In this document: positions 33,135-44,822 of the stretch, in pieces | How the letters are laid out: every line of letters starts with the position of its first letter | How positions within the stretch are numbered: position 1 is the first letter of the stretch | NCBI GenBank assembly: GCA_030435675.1 | Contig: CM059623.1 | Location: 3,498,012 to 3,562,011, forward strand | Source: Steinernema hermaphroditum | Lineage: Eukaryota > Nematoda > Chromadorea > Rhabditida > Steinernematidae | DNA: 64,000 bases | Reading direction: 5' to 3' | Translations under genes and position numbers: made by a program | Notes under the pieces: generated by a model | What the model was told of the DNA's origin: nothing | Database searches by the model: none | The model's input: the letters and a program-made list of their open reading frames with translations, nothing else

Positions 33135-33282
33135 GAGCTGAATTTGGACATATGTTTACACAACTTCCGAACTATATCAGTCTATATCAGTTTTTTTAAT
33201 GTTGATTGATTTTGTCGATGATAGAGAACAGATAGAATTACTTGGTGATCCATAAGTGAGTTTATTATTCGGTAGTTTATTA

Positions 33283-34194
33283 TTGGGTTGGCACATTAAA
33301 AATGGGACACTTGATAAATATCCTTTAATTTTGCAATATTTACACCTACAGCATAATTGATTGGCGCGTTGTTGAGTACAGGAAACTCTCACCCCACACT
33401 ATGATCCGCCGCTTGTCCACTCCATTTCTCTTGATGTTGGAGGCCGATTCTCTCCTGACGGTCATTTTTTTTGGTACCTCGAGACGGTGAAATTCGAAGT
33501 GATGTAGGGGCTCTTTATTGTATTATTTGTACGATGGAGAGTGATTGCTTTCAGCCACGTACATCCTTGGGACTTACCTACCAAATGCACCTATCCCTGT
33601 GTTCGTCATACACCACGACATAAAAAAATCTCAAAAAGATGGTCTTTTCGCATCATCGGATCGGAGCGTGTTCCGCTCATTTCAACGTTTCCAATTGATT
33701 AAGTAATAGAACAGGCAATGGAGGTATGTAGCAGGCAGCCCTCATTCACAGCTACCATACACGGATAGCGACACCACAAGCTCACTTCTACTTTACAAAA
33801 ATAGAGGCCAAATGTGGAAAAAGTCACACTTCAGGAATGGTGCCGGAAACCTGACATTTTCAAGTTGACCCCCAGAATGGCTCACCACTTTGAGCTGAGA
33901 GATTCCTTTTTTGCCGATTATCTAGCAGTCACATAGGCCTATCTAAAAGTCATCTACGTTCATTCGTAAATGGTAACATCAGAGGAAATCGCCCATATTA
34001 AGACAAAAAGGTCGAAAATGGGACCATTTTCTGACTCTAAACCCCGCATATTCTGCGAACGAGGAGTTCGAATGTTGCGTACAAAGTAGACTATAGTTGT
34101 CGAAAGCAATGATGAATGCCTTGGAGTAAAATCGCTGAAACAACGCAAATAAACAATCATTGCAAAAGTGTCCCATTTTCAATGCGCCAACCCA
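33283..34194. mobile_element. 912-bp mariner-like non-autonomous element
   Basis: Ends: TTGGGTTGGCACATTAAAAA and, inverted on the right, TGGGTTGGCGCATTGAAAAT, sharing about 27 of 29 bp and continuing GGGACACTT. TA flanks both ends (33281-33282 and 34195-34196). The interior has no transposase frame longer than about 75 codons. The matching place in the left arm (about 25770-25790) has no such element. Confidence 0.75.
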
Positions 34195-34196
34195 TA

Positions 34197-34850
34197 CATA
34201 CATTTACTCTTGAATCAGTGGCATTCACCACGCAAGAAATCTCATAATGCACAATTAAGAACCGTAGATCACCGTTGTCGCTTCTTTCTTCGGCGCAGAG
34301 CACGACGGCGGAGTAGAAGGCGACTATCCCATCAGTGTGCGCGGGCTTCGAAGCGACGGGGAAGCTCTATCCGGAAGTAGCGCGATGGTGGAGCTCAGCT
34401 CGCTAAGTGGAATCCCATCTTCGGACCGGTTGGCGGCGTAGACTTCGAAGTTGGAGCGAATCTTCGGCGTGAGTGGGCGGCGCGGGTGGTCGGACGGTGC
34501 AGGCGGTCTTCTTGGCGAGATATAATTCGGCTGACGTTCAACGCCAGCCACGACGGATTGGAACGGGGCGATCATTGTGTCAAAAACGATGGCCGAGTAC
34601 GACCGATCACTCAACTCATTCGGCTCAGACAGCCTCAGAGAGAGAGAGAGCGAGGGGACAACCCGACCGATCGCTGAGGACACAAATGAAAGACAATATA
34701 TACATAAACGCGGCTGCTTCGCGAATTCGGTACTAAAAGCCAAGTAGCTTATTTTGTGTGGGTGTCTGCGCCGTGCGCACGGAAAAACACACACACACCA
34801 ACGGACCTGTCGGTTCTCCGTTTATATATAGGGGATATGTTGGCTAATAA
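34197..34850 (+). repeat. GC-rich repeat fused to a SINE-like end
   Basis: A GC-rich block (34250-34500) similar to segments near 14400 and 36930-37180 is followed by a SINE-like tail (GTGCGCACGGAAAAACACAC, ACGGACC, TTTATATATAGGGGATA) at 34755-34850. It is absent from the left arm at the same site. The open frames inside are composition artefacts. Confidence 0.45.
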
Positions 34851-35037
34851 GCTCGCAAATTGGTCGATGATCATTCCAACCACACTACAAGAATCCGCTA
34901 TTTTCGGTCAGAGTTGTAAATTGCTAGCGATCGCCAACCAAGTCATCAATGGTGATAAGGACGTTTAATTAACAACCAGTAGCTTGCTTCATTTCATCTT
35001 TCTTTACGACCCGGAGATGGAAGGTATGTGAACTCAG

Positions 35038-38000
35038 TTTCTCTCAAACCGCTCGATTTTCGATCGCTTCTTCGCATATCTTCTTCTCTACTTTGCCATC
35101 GTTTGGAGCCCTGTGGCCCTAGGATCTACAGCATCCTCTGACTCATGCACTCCACCTCCACAAGGCTCCACGATCGCGCCCAGCACCCCTTTCATGCTTT
35201 TCGGAAGCGATCCCGTGGCGCGCATCAACATCACCGAACCACTTTGTGTCTTCCTCGTCTCCTCCGATAAGAACCACTTGTCGAAGCTCACGTTCACTTC
35301 CTCTTTCGTCAATGGCACCTGTGCGACGGTGAAAGCATCGGAATTCGCGCACTGGAATAATTCCCTGTTCCTCAACACTGTCAGCTACGGGAAGTACTGC
35401 TTCGACGACGCAACGCAGAGTGTTCTGCTCGGCCGAGGCGACCTCTACACCGATGAGAACCCCACATCCGTCCGTTGGAGAGACACTATACTCCTTTTTC
35501 TGGAGAAGAGCCAAGTTAAAGGTACGATTCGTCAAAGACTTAATTTAAACGGCCCATTTGATCCAACTTACAAGGTGCCGATTAAACTGTACACTCACAC
35601 TAGGGACAGAGCCCTTCCTCCCCAAAGTCTATTATCAGGACCCACTCCGAGGCCGAGGCAAAAGGATTAATGTAAATGGTCCATTTGATCCAACTGTGGA
35701 CCTACCTTAGGGCCAGAAATGTAAATATGGTTAAAACCACCCCAAATTAGTCCATGCTCAGGGTCCGAGGCCGAGTCCAAGGCTCACCACGCGACAGCTG
35801 GGTCTAAGAGTCTGGACTTCAATTACGTCGGCTCTAGGAAACAACCTAGAAGAATCGTACGTTTTATTGCAGATCACTGTAAAGAAGGCAACATCCACTA
35901 CCCAAATCACAATCCTGACGGCAACGTAGTCAGCGCCAGTGCCGACTGTCCAGCGTTCATCTTAATACCAACGCTCACCAACGAAACGGTTTTGTGGGTA
36001 TCGAAGCCGGGAACCGCTTGTCCGCTGATTCATCTTTTTCGTTTAGACACTGAGGTAAGCGATTCGGCTCTATTAGCGAATAGTGGCCAAAAGTATTTTC
36101 GGACGGTTTTAAACTTTAATAAGTTTTAAACAACCAGCATATACAGTGGCGTTCTTGTTTCAGGTGTATTTTACGATAACTGATTCCAAAACACTTTCAC
36201 TATCCGACGTAGAATTTCCTGCTGATTCTAATCATATGTAAAAGTTAGGTCATAACCCCTCATCAGGCAACAATTTCGTTGCGGGACCATTCAGCGCTCA
36301 ATTCGTCGCGGAAATATAAATAGGGACACCTTCTAAATACAGGTAAAATTCGAGTTTTATGAATCGTAGACTGGTAGGAACAGTTAGATCGACGCTTACT
36401 ACTGACATTGAGCGAGTTTAAATATGGTTTGGGCAATACTCAGGTTGCTATGGAATTCAAAATCCGTAGACATGTAATAGCACAGGGTGAAGACAAATAT
36501 CTCACCCTAACTATCTAACTGTTCCAACCAGTCTACGATTCATAAAATTCGAATTTTACCTGTATTTAGAAGGTGTCCCTATTTATATTTGCGCGACGAG
36601 ATGAGCGCCTAATGGTCATGCAACGAAATTGTTGCCTGATCAGGGGTTATGATCCAACTTCTACATATGATTAGAATCAGCAGGAAATTCTACGTCGGAT
36701 AGTGAAAGTGTTTTGGAATCAGTTATCGTAAAATACACCTAAAACAAGAAAGACTGTTTTTCCCACAGGTGTCCCTATTTATATTTCCGCCACCGTATAT
36801 GCTGGTTGTTTACGAGTTTACGAGTTTATTTCTCGTATCTAAAGGCTTACGCCTTGCGAGACGTCATATATATGCACAAAAACCATATTATCATTCCGTA
36901 GTCGCCGGTCTTCTTCTGGCTTCGGCACATCAGAGAGAACGCGGCGACCCCATCAGTGTGCGGGCATCAGAGAAGCGAAGAGGCTGATCCCGGAAGTGGC
37001 GCCGACGGTGGAGCACAGCCAACTCATCTCTGGATGGTGGCGCGGGCGGCAGAGTTGATGATCTCCTTCGTCGGCTTCCGCGGACGGCACGGGCGAAGAG
37101 CGGAATCCTGGTGAAACACGTCGGTGGAGCCCAACGGGCAAACCGGAAACCATCAGGACAGCTGGCTGCGCGGACTTCGGAGTTGTAGCATTTCTTCAAC
37201 TTCTCTGGCTACGGGCACAAATGAAAAAAAAATCGCTGTTTGTTTAACACTTATTAAAGTTTAAAACCGTCCCAAAATACTTTTGGCCACTATTACGACT
37301 TTTGGCCATCGAAAAATACTTTTGGCCATTCATAATTAGTTTTGGCCACTATTCGCTAATAGAGCCTCGGTTCACCGTTCTGGTTGGGTAGTGTTGTAAC
37401 CAAATTCGCTGTTTAGCCAAATTCGCTGCCTACAGTAATTTTCAGGGAAAACGCGTCGAGACCTTTGACTAGTTTTCATACGTTCGGTTTTTTGTTTTTT
37501 TTTGCAAATGTGAAATGTTGGTTCGCTGTTCTTATCGCGCTATATTCGCGCTGTCACATCCTCACTTGTGTTCATCTATAAGCGTTTCCAACTTAAGGGC
37601 GACTTCTGAGAACGTTAGTCTCTAAGGCATCGAGCTTTACGCTCAAAGTTGAAATTCCGAACGCCGAAGTACACGTCACAACAGTGCAGAATGGTCTTCG
37701 CAAAATCGCCGATCCCACCATAATGACTTTCGCGTAGGTGGCTTAAACACTGTTAGAGGGGCTCTTAATTTCCATATGGGTATCCCTTAAATATAAATGG
37801 AGAACCAACAGATCGGTTGGTGTGTGTTTTTCCGTGCGCACGAGAGCGCTCGCACTCGATCATTCAACGAGGAGCATTTTCGGACGCCAAATACAATATC
37901 GACACTGGCCGGCATCGAACCCGCACCGACCGCTTTACAAATCGGACGCGTTCGCAGTGAGCCACACGGGCACTTTCGACACATTGGTTCACTGCCACTA

Positions 38001-40415
38001 TGCCTTGTCTTCATGCCTCCATTCGGATGGAAGCACCTAGGGTGCGATGGAAGGGTGCGAATTCGCGCGCAAGTTTATACATATCCATATGTTCGCCACT
38101 GTCACTTACTTTCTACACTTTACCGCTATCTCTGGTTCCTTTCAGTGCTTCGAATGTCCCGAATTGGCCGTTTCTCCGCAACGCCATAATGATCACCACG
38201 AACATGACAGAGTGGAGGCCGCTGCTAAACGTGGAGCAAGACAATGGAGACCAGACCGGACCACTAACATGCGCTATGGGTCAAGAGTTGACCAGCTACA
38301 CCTCTGGGCAGTTCGACTCCGACCCCTATGGGGTAGAAGAGTTTAGATATACGTTCAACCTCTTCTTCCCTGACCCCGAAATGACTTTCGACATTGCGCC
38401 GTACGATGCTGGTTGTGTGAATTTGACGTTTGAGGTTAATTATTTGGACGGGACGAAGTAAGCTGACTTGTTCGTAGCACCTTCCATCGTCTTGTTCAGT
38501 GAGACCAAATTTAATCTAACGGATCATCGTGTCTTTGCTAACGTTGAAGGGATCGTCGTTGAATTTCATCGAACGGACCCTATCAAGTGCGCTTCTCAAG
38601 AGGTTTACATCCGTTACTCACTTCGCGACTCACCTCCAGTGCATCCTACAGAAGCGCCATTGTCCTGTGAGTAACTTTCTAGAAGGATATGTTCAAATAT
38701 ATAATGCGCTTTGGGCTCGCTTTAAAGGCTCTTTTGGGACTGTCTTCATCAACCTCACCTATCCTTTCTTCCATTCCGATCCCCTTATCCAGTGGCTAAC
38801 TTTCAGCAAAGTGTATCTCACTCTCGCCAGGAGCAGTGATAAGCCCTAAGCTTCCATTCATGCTCTTCGGAAGCGACAACGTCTCACACATAATACTCAG
38901 AGAGCCGACGTGTGTGGCCGTGGACTCCAGCAATCTCGTCGACATGTCGCCCTTTGCTCTGACAGCGCTGTTCTCCAATGGGAGTTGCTCGTCTATCCGA
39001 TGGAACGACCTCTCGAAGGCGGAACTCTTCTGCTTCGACGCCACTACCACTACCGTACTCCTGCACCGGGGTGACACCTTCGATCGCTTCAACGAGGTAC
39101 ACAACGAGTGGAGAAGTGTGATTCTCATGTTCTTGGCCAAGAGGACTCTGAATGGTGGGATACATAGATTCAAAAGTAGAATAATTAAATGCTTTCCAGA
39201 AGAGTGCCAAGACGGGAACATCCTGAGAGTCTCTGATGACAAAGATCAGTTCAACGTTAGCGCCGCTTGCCCGGCTTTCGTCACGATGCCCAACGCCGCC
39301 GCGAATACGAATACTGATTATCTGTGCCCAGTCATGTTATTCGACAGTATAGAAGTACCAGTGAGTATGATAATAATGACCGCACTTCTCAACCCTACAT
39401 TAAGTGGATACCTCGAAATGTCAAAGTTGACATGTTCACCGTGCCCAATGGTTTGGTTCACCTTGAGGACTCGTATATTATGACATACACGTAAGTCCCG
39501 TGTCATCGGTAATGACATAGTAGCGGGGTCGCTCACAATAAGGCAAAGCGCTTGAAATTTGGACCAAAGCAATTTATGACTCTTCCAAAATCTTCCATAT
39601 TTTACGATTGAGACTAATACATTTTTTCACTTTTTCAGAGCTGATCGCCAACCTCAAATATTCGACGTATTCCTACGCAACGCTGTCATGCTCACCACCA
39701 ACGTGACAGATACGGCAGTCACACTTGAAGGACTAGCCACTTACAGCATTGGTGATGGAACTCTGGTGGGCTCCGCTCTTCGATGTCCACTTTATGCCGA
39801 CACCCCCTCCATCGGCTTCGCTATAACCGATTCCCTGATTTCGTCGGACCCCTACGGAGTGGAAGACTTCAGCTATTGGCTACAACCATTTGGTGGATTC
39901 AACGGCAGTGTCGATTTTCGCATCGAGTCTTATAGTGACCTTTGCGTGGATCTTCAGATCATCTGCACTTACCTCAACAAGACCACGTGGTCTCCTTCTG
40001 AAAGACGACATCTCACCAAGGTAATTTCAGGACGGTATTGAGGAATCCCCACGACTCCGCGTCCTTCACGCACTGGTCCCAAGTTGCAGTCCATTTCTCG
40101 CGAAGAAATAATTTTGGATGTTCCCCGACATCCTATATCAGCATGCGCTATACAATGTCCTCCCCCACAAGTCTATCGACTACTGCGGCCTCAACAACGA
40201 TGTCCATTCCCTCCTCACCATCGACACTATCACTTACGTCGTTCACCTCCAAGCCCGCTACCACAAGTCACATGTCTACCACGTCTGATGGCGCATCTAC
40301 TTCTGCCAGCACCACAAGACTCCCAACCATCACAACGACGAAAGGGGCACCTGATCCGAAAAAGCGAAGCGGTTTTGTGGGTCTGCTGTTGCTTGCTGCG
40401 CTTCTTTTGGTGTAA
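35038..40415 (+). CDS. Two-module cysteine-containing surface glycoprotein, right copy
   Basis: Ten exons: 35038-35521, 35873-36054, 37627-37733, 38146-38457, 38500-38666, 38807-39154, 39200-39360, 39405-39490, 39639-39986, 40031-40415; phases consistent, about 860 codons. Same architecture as the left copy: leader LLLYFAIVWSPVALG, two modules (APSTPFMLFGSDPVARIN... and SPKLPFMLFGSDNVSHI...), each ending in a SDPYGVE domain. The Ser/Thr-rich stalk and a tail with GFVGLLLLAALLLV follow. AATAAA is at 40425-40430. Intron 2 holds 1.3 kb of nested foldback DNA. The canonical acceptor seen in the left copy before exon 3 (ctttcag) is replaced here by tctctaag. Expression or correct splicing of this copy is therefore less certain. 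Confidence 0.72.
36065..37372. mobile_element. Nested foldback elements in intron 2 of the right copy
   Basis: The outer inverted repeat has ends GGCTCTATTAGCGAATAGTG / GCCAAAAGTATTTT at 36065-36130 and its complement at 37230-37372. The right side has extra tandem copies of TGGCCAAAAGT. An inner foldback at 36144-36795 has ends CAGTGGC... / ...GCCACCG flanked by TA and about 250-bp arms (CCAAAACACTTTCACTATCC). A GC-rich repeat (36900-37200) fills the rest. Tc1-like termini and TA sites indicate DNA transposons. Confidence 0.7.
37779..38005 (-). repeat. SINE-like element, copy 4
   Basis: Inverted counterpart of copy 2 (23874-24101): TATAAATGGAGAACCAACAG, TTTTTCCGTGCGCACGAGAG and a minus-strand tRNA-like head (GTGTGGCTCACTGCGAACG, GCGGGTTCGATGCC). 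It lies in intron 3. Confidence 0.6.
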
Positions 40416-40460
40416 TGCCTGTGTAATAAACGTGTAATTATTGGGTACAGCCATTGGAAA

Positions 40461-42668
40461 TGTCGTTTTTATAAAAAATGGTTGCATGTAATCTACGATA
40501 TTTCGGACATATCTATCTAGGGCGATCACAAAACTCAAATAATGTTAATCATCGAAGGCTCGGGAATCCGACACAATATTGTGGACAATCTGAAGCGACC
40601 CATTGATAAAAAAAGCCTCACCGTTCCAGCGCTCGATTGAAACGTCGTGCCGAATCAACTACAGTCGAGCTCGAGACACGAGAACACGATCTGTGTGAGT
40701 GAGGTTTCCTAATTTGATGAAATCTATTCAATTCTTTGCAGAACCAACTCCGGAGCGGAAAACTATGTTTCAACAGCCATGAAAGAATCGTTGTTTGAAT
40801 TTTGTTTTTGTAAATAAAGATAAATAAATATGTGCTCAGATGAGTAGAAAACGAGTAATGAGAACATAAGCATTTGGTCTCGCCACTTCCAGCTAAAAGA
40901 GTTGATAAAAATATTTGCCTCAAACTCGGGTAATTAAACCGACGACAGCATTTGGCGTATATCACGCCTTGTACGCCGTGAGCCGTTGAGCCGCCGGTCA
41001 GCAGTCTTCCTCTCTTAAAGGGCACTTTGGGAACATTCGAACGGTCGGCAAGCGCCGACAGCGGCACAACAGTGAGGCGCGCAGGCAACGAGGCGACGCA
41101 GCTCCGTTTACGACGGTTTTCCGTTCGTGCTGTCCGTCCTTTAAGGCGAGCAAAAAATGGCCGTGCCGCGAGATAAGATACTGAAAAATATTCGTGATTT
41201 GAAGCGTGCTAGACGGTGTTTTCGCGCAAAAAAACTGACGTGAACATGCACTTAAATAGCTTTTTTCAGATGGGCGTCGATCACAATTTGAGCAGAATTT
41301 ACAACTAAAGGTTGGTTTATTTACTCACAATTTCGATAGGCAACGATTTCGAAATAGCAATTCATAGTTATAAAACGGGTGCACTGGCTCTGGGCTAAAT
41401 GTGGCGTCGGTTTTTGGACAGTGTAGTGTCCGTTAGTGAGGCGTCTGCATAATGTAAAAAGGCTGAAAGTCCAGAGCCGGTGCGCTTGACTGACGCAAAC
41501 GCTCCAATGTCTCTTGTGCCATATTGAGCAATTCGATCGTTAAATCTCGATCGAACGCCGATAGAAACAACCAATTTTAATTGATATTTGATCTCGATCA
41601 TTATCCGGAGACTCGATAGAATTTCAAGCGAGCAACATCTCCGTCATAGAGAAAGCGAAATACTTATCCATGGAGCGGACGGTCAGTACTAAATTGTCCC
41701 AAAAGTTCCTGGTCACTCTGCCTCATTATCATTCATCTAATGTTTTGTGGTAACTTTTTGTTGATTGCGTCATGTATAGTATACCATTTTATAGCGACTT
41801 TAACGCTCTTTCTTAAAATTTATATTCGGCGAAGTGGTGCAAATTTTATAGCTAAGAAGCTATGAACTCAGGGGGACTCTTTTTACTGCACCTCTATTAG
41901 TGAATCTTTTACGTCCAAAGGCTGAGCCATCGAGCGAGAGAAAGCTGTCGCTTTGCGACCAGGGAACCATAAATCATATCACGTGTTGCCAAAAAACCAG
42001 AATTTTGAAAATAAAATTATAACCAGAGATCCGTGTTTACGAATCGTAAAATAGGGATGGGAAAGGACGCGAAAAGGGAAGCGTCCTCAGGATGAAAGGA
42101 GGCCGAGTGCAACCGTACACCTCCGTCCGCCGCAAAACGACTTTGCACTTGGATCTCCACCCAGCTGCCGTCGATTAAATGGAACCATCGTCACCAAAAG
42201 AAGCCAGTATCATTGTTGCGCGCTTTTGTACTGTGCCCGTGTAATAAATGGTTTAATTATCCAAGTTTGAGTTTGAGGTATCTCCACACTGCAACCTATT
42301 CACTATTCACTCTTCTAACCAGATAGCTAAGACCCGCGTGGCAGCATCCAGACATACCACTGAACCAACGTCGCGACCGCTCAAAAGCGGTGATCCGAAG
42401 ATACCAGGGCCAAGCTATATGCTTTTAGTGAAAAGAGTTTACCTAAACAATTGGTCACGGAAGCTTCGGCAATGTAGTGCATAGGACTTCTTGAGGCTAT
42501 GGATCGGGAAGAGAAGCTGAAGATTGAGTTGTAGCCATGATGAGGCCAAAAAAGTGACACTGCACTATGTTATTAAAAGTGTTGTAGGAATAAGGCACCC
42601 TCTAACCTACAGTTTGCGGCTAATATCTAGAAAAATCTCTTTTTTTTATTCAAAATCGCTATTTACAG
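40461..42668. other. Intergenic region
   Basis: A 156-codon minus frame at 41088-40618 has no splice or start support and biased composition. A 55-bp block at about 42599-42652 (TTTGCGGCTAATATCTAG then AAAAATCTCTTTTT) recurs directly at 43410-43468. Nothing else was recognised. Confidence 0.4.
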
Positions 42669-43588
42669 TCGCTGTTTGCCTTCTCGTGGTTATGCCCATC
42701 GAATCGCTGCGTTCCACTGCACTCAAGGAGAGCTGTTCAGAAATGGATGCATGCATCTCAAACAAAAAGCTCATATGGTAACGTTGCAATGGCATAGTAA
42801 TTTGGCTTAATTTTGTTACTTTAAGTTAGCCGGCGATTCCGACCCTTCAACTGTACTTACAAAGCGCACCACAACGAAGAAGTAACGATTGAAATGCTCC
42901 AAGTGGAGTTTGAGAAATTCAAACAATTGGAGACGACGACTGAACAACTGGAATTCGTGAAGTATCGAAAGACGGTGAGACTACAGACTGTAATCGTAAT
43001 CAGGGCTGTGCGAAACTCAAAACTCAAAACTGAAAGCCATTTTTTCCGTGGAATAGCAGAAATACAGTAAAAGCTTCTTCGGCAAAGCCTTTCAGAACGC
43101 CGGTTGACTCTAGGTACAGCAGCTTTTGCAAATTTTCCGTTGTCAGCGACCTTCCAAGATTGATGACAATCAGTGATTCCGGGGAAAAGAGCCTCTCGCG
43201 TCCGGCACGGACAGTGCTTCAAGGTCGAGTTTTGAGTCGAGTTTTGCCAAAAGTCAAGACTCAAAACTCGCACAGCCCTGATCGTGATGTAATCGACAGT
43301 GTAATCTATAAAAGAAAAATATTCGGTTGGTAAGCATTGAAAATGTCGCTTTTTTATCTTTCATCCATTTTCGCACCGGATGAAAAGTGTCATTGTGATA
43401 GAGTAATCAACCTCTAAGCTACAATTTGCGGCTAATATCTAGAAAAATCTCTTTTTCCTATTCAAAACAAGACAGGAACTAAGAACCAGATTCGGGGTTT
43501 CATCAGCACTCAATATTTGATATTTTAGATTGCCCTCAAAACTGCTGCTCATCTTCAACTGGGACTTAGATACTTATGGGGCATTTAG
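42669..43588 (+). CDS. Small secreted protein, 3' exons
   Basis: Exons 42669-42777, 42830-42974 and 43529-43588 are phase-consistent. The first carries a leader (TVAVCLLVVMPIESL) followed by CSEMDACISNKKLI. The second encodes RRFRPFNCTYKAHHNEEVTI and FEKFKQLETTTEQLEFVKYR. The third encodes ALKTAAHLQLGLRYLWGI and a stop. A first exon with the ATG must lie upstream, since exon 42669 opens with 2 nt of a split codon. The third intron hosts a hAT-type MITE. The family is unknown. Four or more cysteines and the leader point to secretion. Confidence 0.5.
43001..43280. mobile_element. 280-bp hAT-type MITE
   Basis: Terminal inverted repeats CAGGGCTGTGCGA / TCGCACAGCCCTG. The flanks are an 8-bp near-duplicate (ATCGTAAT at 42993-43000, ATCGTGAT at 43281-43288). 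CAGGG ends plus 8-bp duplication are diagnostic of hAT elements. The interior has an imperfect internal repeat (ACTCAAAACTC) and no transposase. Confidence 0.85.
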
Positions 43589-44114
43589 GCCACCCCGAGT
43601 TCTATGTGACAATAACTTGTACGGTGTCATCGAAACGATTACTCATGCATCGAAGCCGACGTCACCGGAAGAAGGAGGAGCCGACGGAGACGATAAAAGC
43701 TCTCCACCCGAAGGGAAAGCCGCCTTCTCGACCGACATCGAGAAGAAGAACGACGACCATCCTTCAATCGAGCAGCGCCTGGAAGAACTCTTCGCTCCCC
43801 AGAGGACCCCAACACGTCCAGCGACCCTGAAGGCCCCGAAGAAGAGACCTTCATCTCCTCCGCATAGTCAAGAGAATCACGAGGTCCCAAGAGACCGACC
43901 GTCTCCAATTCGACTCCCTTCGAAGAGACCCGAGGCCGTGCGAAAGAATCCAACATCTTCCCGCAGCCGACGTCCCACTTACGACAGCCGTCCACCGCGT
44001 GTCGTCCATCGACAGTCAACGCATCAGAAAGTCCAACGTCCCCGTCGTTGGAGTCCATCACACCTGAAGTCTAGAAGTTTCCCCACCCTTTGTATTCCTC
44101 TTCGTAAGAAGTAA
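43530..44114 (+). CDS. Open frame for a low-complexity Pro/Arg/Ser-rich protein
   Basis: The 195-codon frame overlaps the last exon of the preceding model in another phase. It includes DGDDKSSPPEGKAAFSTDIE, HPSIEQRLEELFAPQ and a basic Pro-rich tail. It could be the true terminal exon if a different splice junction is used, or 3' UTR. The opposite strand is open for 140 codons, so length alone proves little. Confidence 0.3.
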   Translation: MPSKLLLIFNWDLDTYGAFRPPRVLCDNNLYGVIETITHASKPTSPEEGGADGDDKSSPPEGKAAFSTDIEKKNDDHPSIEQRLEELFAPQRTPTRPATLKAPKKRPSSPPHSQENHEVPRDRPSPIRLPSKRPEAVRKNPTSSRSRRPTYDSRPPRVVHRQSTHQKVQRPRRWSPSHLKSRSFPTLCIPLRKK

Positions 44115-44347
44115 AAGTATTGTATCTAACTCAACGAATAACAATAACTCCGTGTGGCCCTCAAGTGCAGACTGAGGATAAGGCGAGCACAAAAAAGGGA
44201 AAAGGAAAACTTCATATGGTGCATCGGCCGGGAACTGTTGGAAACACCAACTAATAAAAAGAATCAAAGTTTGCAATCAGGTCAAAATACGGGCAAAACG
44301 AAGTTTTTTAAATATTTAATACCCAATATTCAAATTGTGATTTTTAG

Positions 44348-44700
44348 CTATCCTGCTGGTCGTCAAGCAAATTATGAACCCCGGAAAGGTGGACTCGACA
44401 AACCCGAACCATTACGTCGATTACATCATTTTAAACGGTCTGATAGTAACACTCATCAGCAACAATACCATTATTGCGAATTATACAGGCGCAGGCCAAT
44501 CTCCTGCTTTACCAGCAGTTGACATCAGGCGTCTTCGAAGACATCTTTATCGGAGGCTGCCGTTGTTCCTCACGGAACAGAAGTTGAGCGAGGTAAAAGA
44601 GCTGTTACTTCTAGCTAAGCATTAACATTTGCACGGTTTTTAGATCTTCGGAACATATATTCGCTATGAATACGAGGGACTTCGTTTGATCGATCTCTGA
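44348..44700 (+). CDS. Two terminal exons of an unidentified gene
   Basis: Exon 44348-44592 (acceptor atttttag, donor GAG|gtaaaa) encodes LLVVKQIMNPGKVDS, NHYVDYIILNGLIVTLISNN and RRLRRHLYRRLPLFLTEQKL. Exon 44644-44700 encodes IFGTYIRYEYEGLRLIDL and TGA. Phases agree (0). The exon starts with 2 nt of a split codon, so a 5' exon is missing. A second frame is open through the first exon but has no continuation. The family is not recognised. Confidence 0.45.
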
Positions 44701-44822
44701 TGAAAGTAGGACAATGGGGAAACATGTAATTTGTACACGAGAGGACCCAGTTTCAGTTCGTATCAGTATTGCGATTCTCCTCGTCGTGAATGAAATTATG
44801 AAATTCAAAGAAGCAGACGTCG

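Larger units (their letters stand above)
32163..40460. repeat. Right arm of the large palindrome
   Basis: Reverse complement of the left arm. It keeps the whole surface-protein gene and the empty site of the foldback element. It carries its own insertions: 33283-34194 (mariner-like), 34197-34850 (GC-rich and SINE pieces) and 36065-37372 (nested foldbacks). It lacks the 26.4-29.95 kb gene body. Confidence 0.85.

Noticed and set aside
34324..34794. 156-codon minus frame
   Set aside because: It spans two unrelated repeats (GC-rich block and SINE tail), so it is a mosaic artefact.
35113..35670. 185-codon plus frame as a complete protein
   Set aside because: It is exon 1 of the ten-exon gene read through its donor (35522); the homologous left copy has the same splice structure.
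40618..41088. 156-codon minus frame as a gene
   Set aside because: No splice signals, no paralogue in the window, no recognisable domain; it is adjacent to the palindrome end and likely a chance open frame.
43639..44061. 140-codon minus frame antisense to the Pro/Arg-rich frame
   Set aside because: It is open because of biased composition; the plus frame has better acidic/basic domain character, though even that is uncertain.
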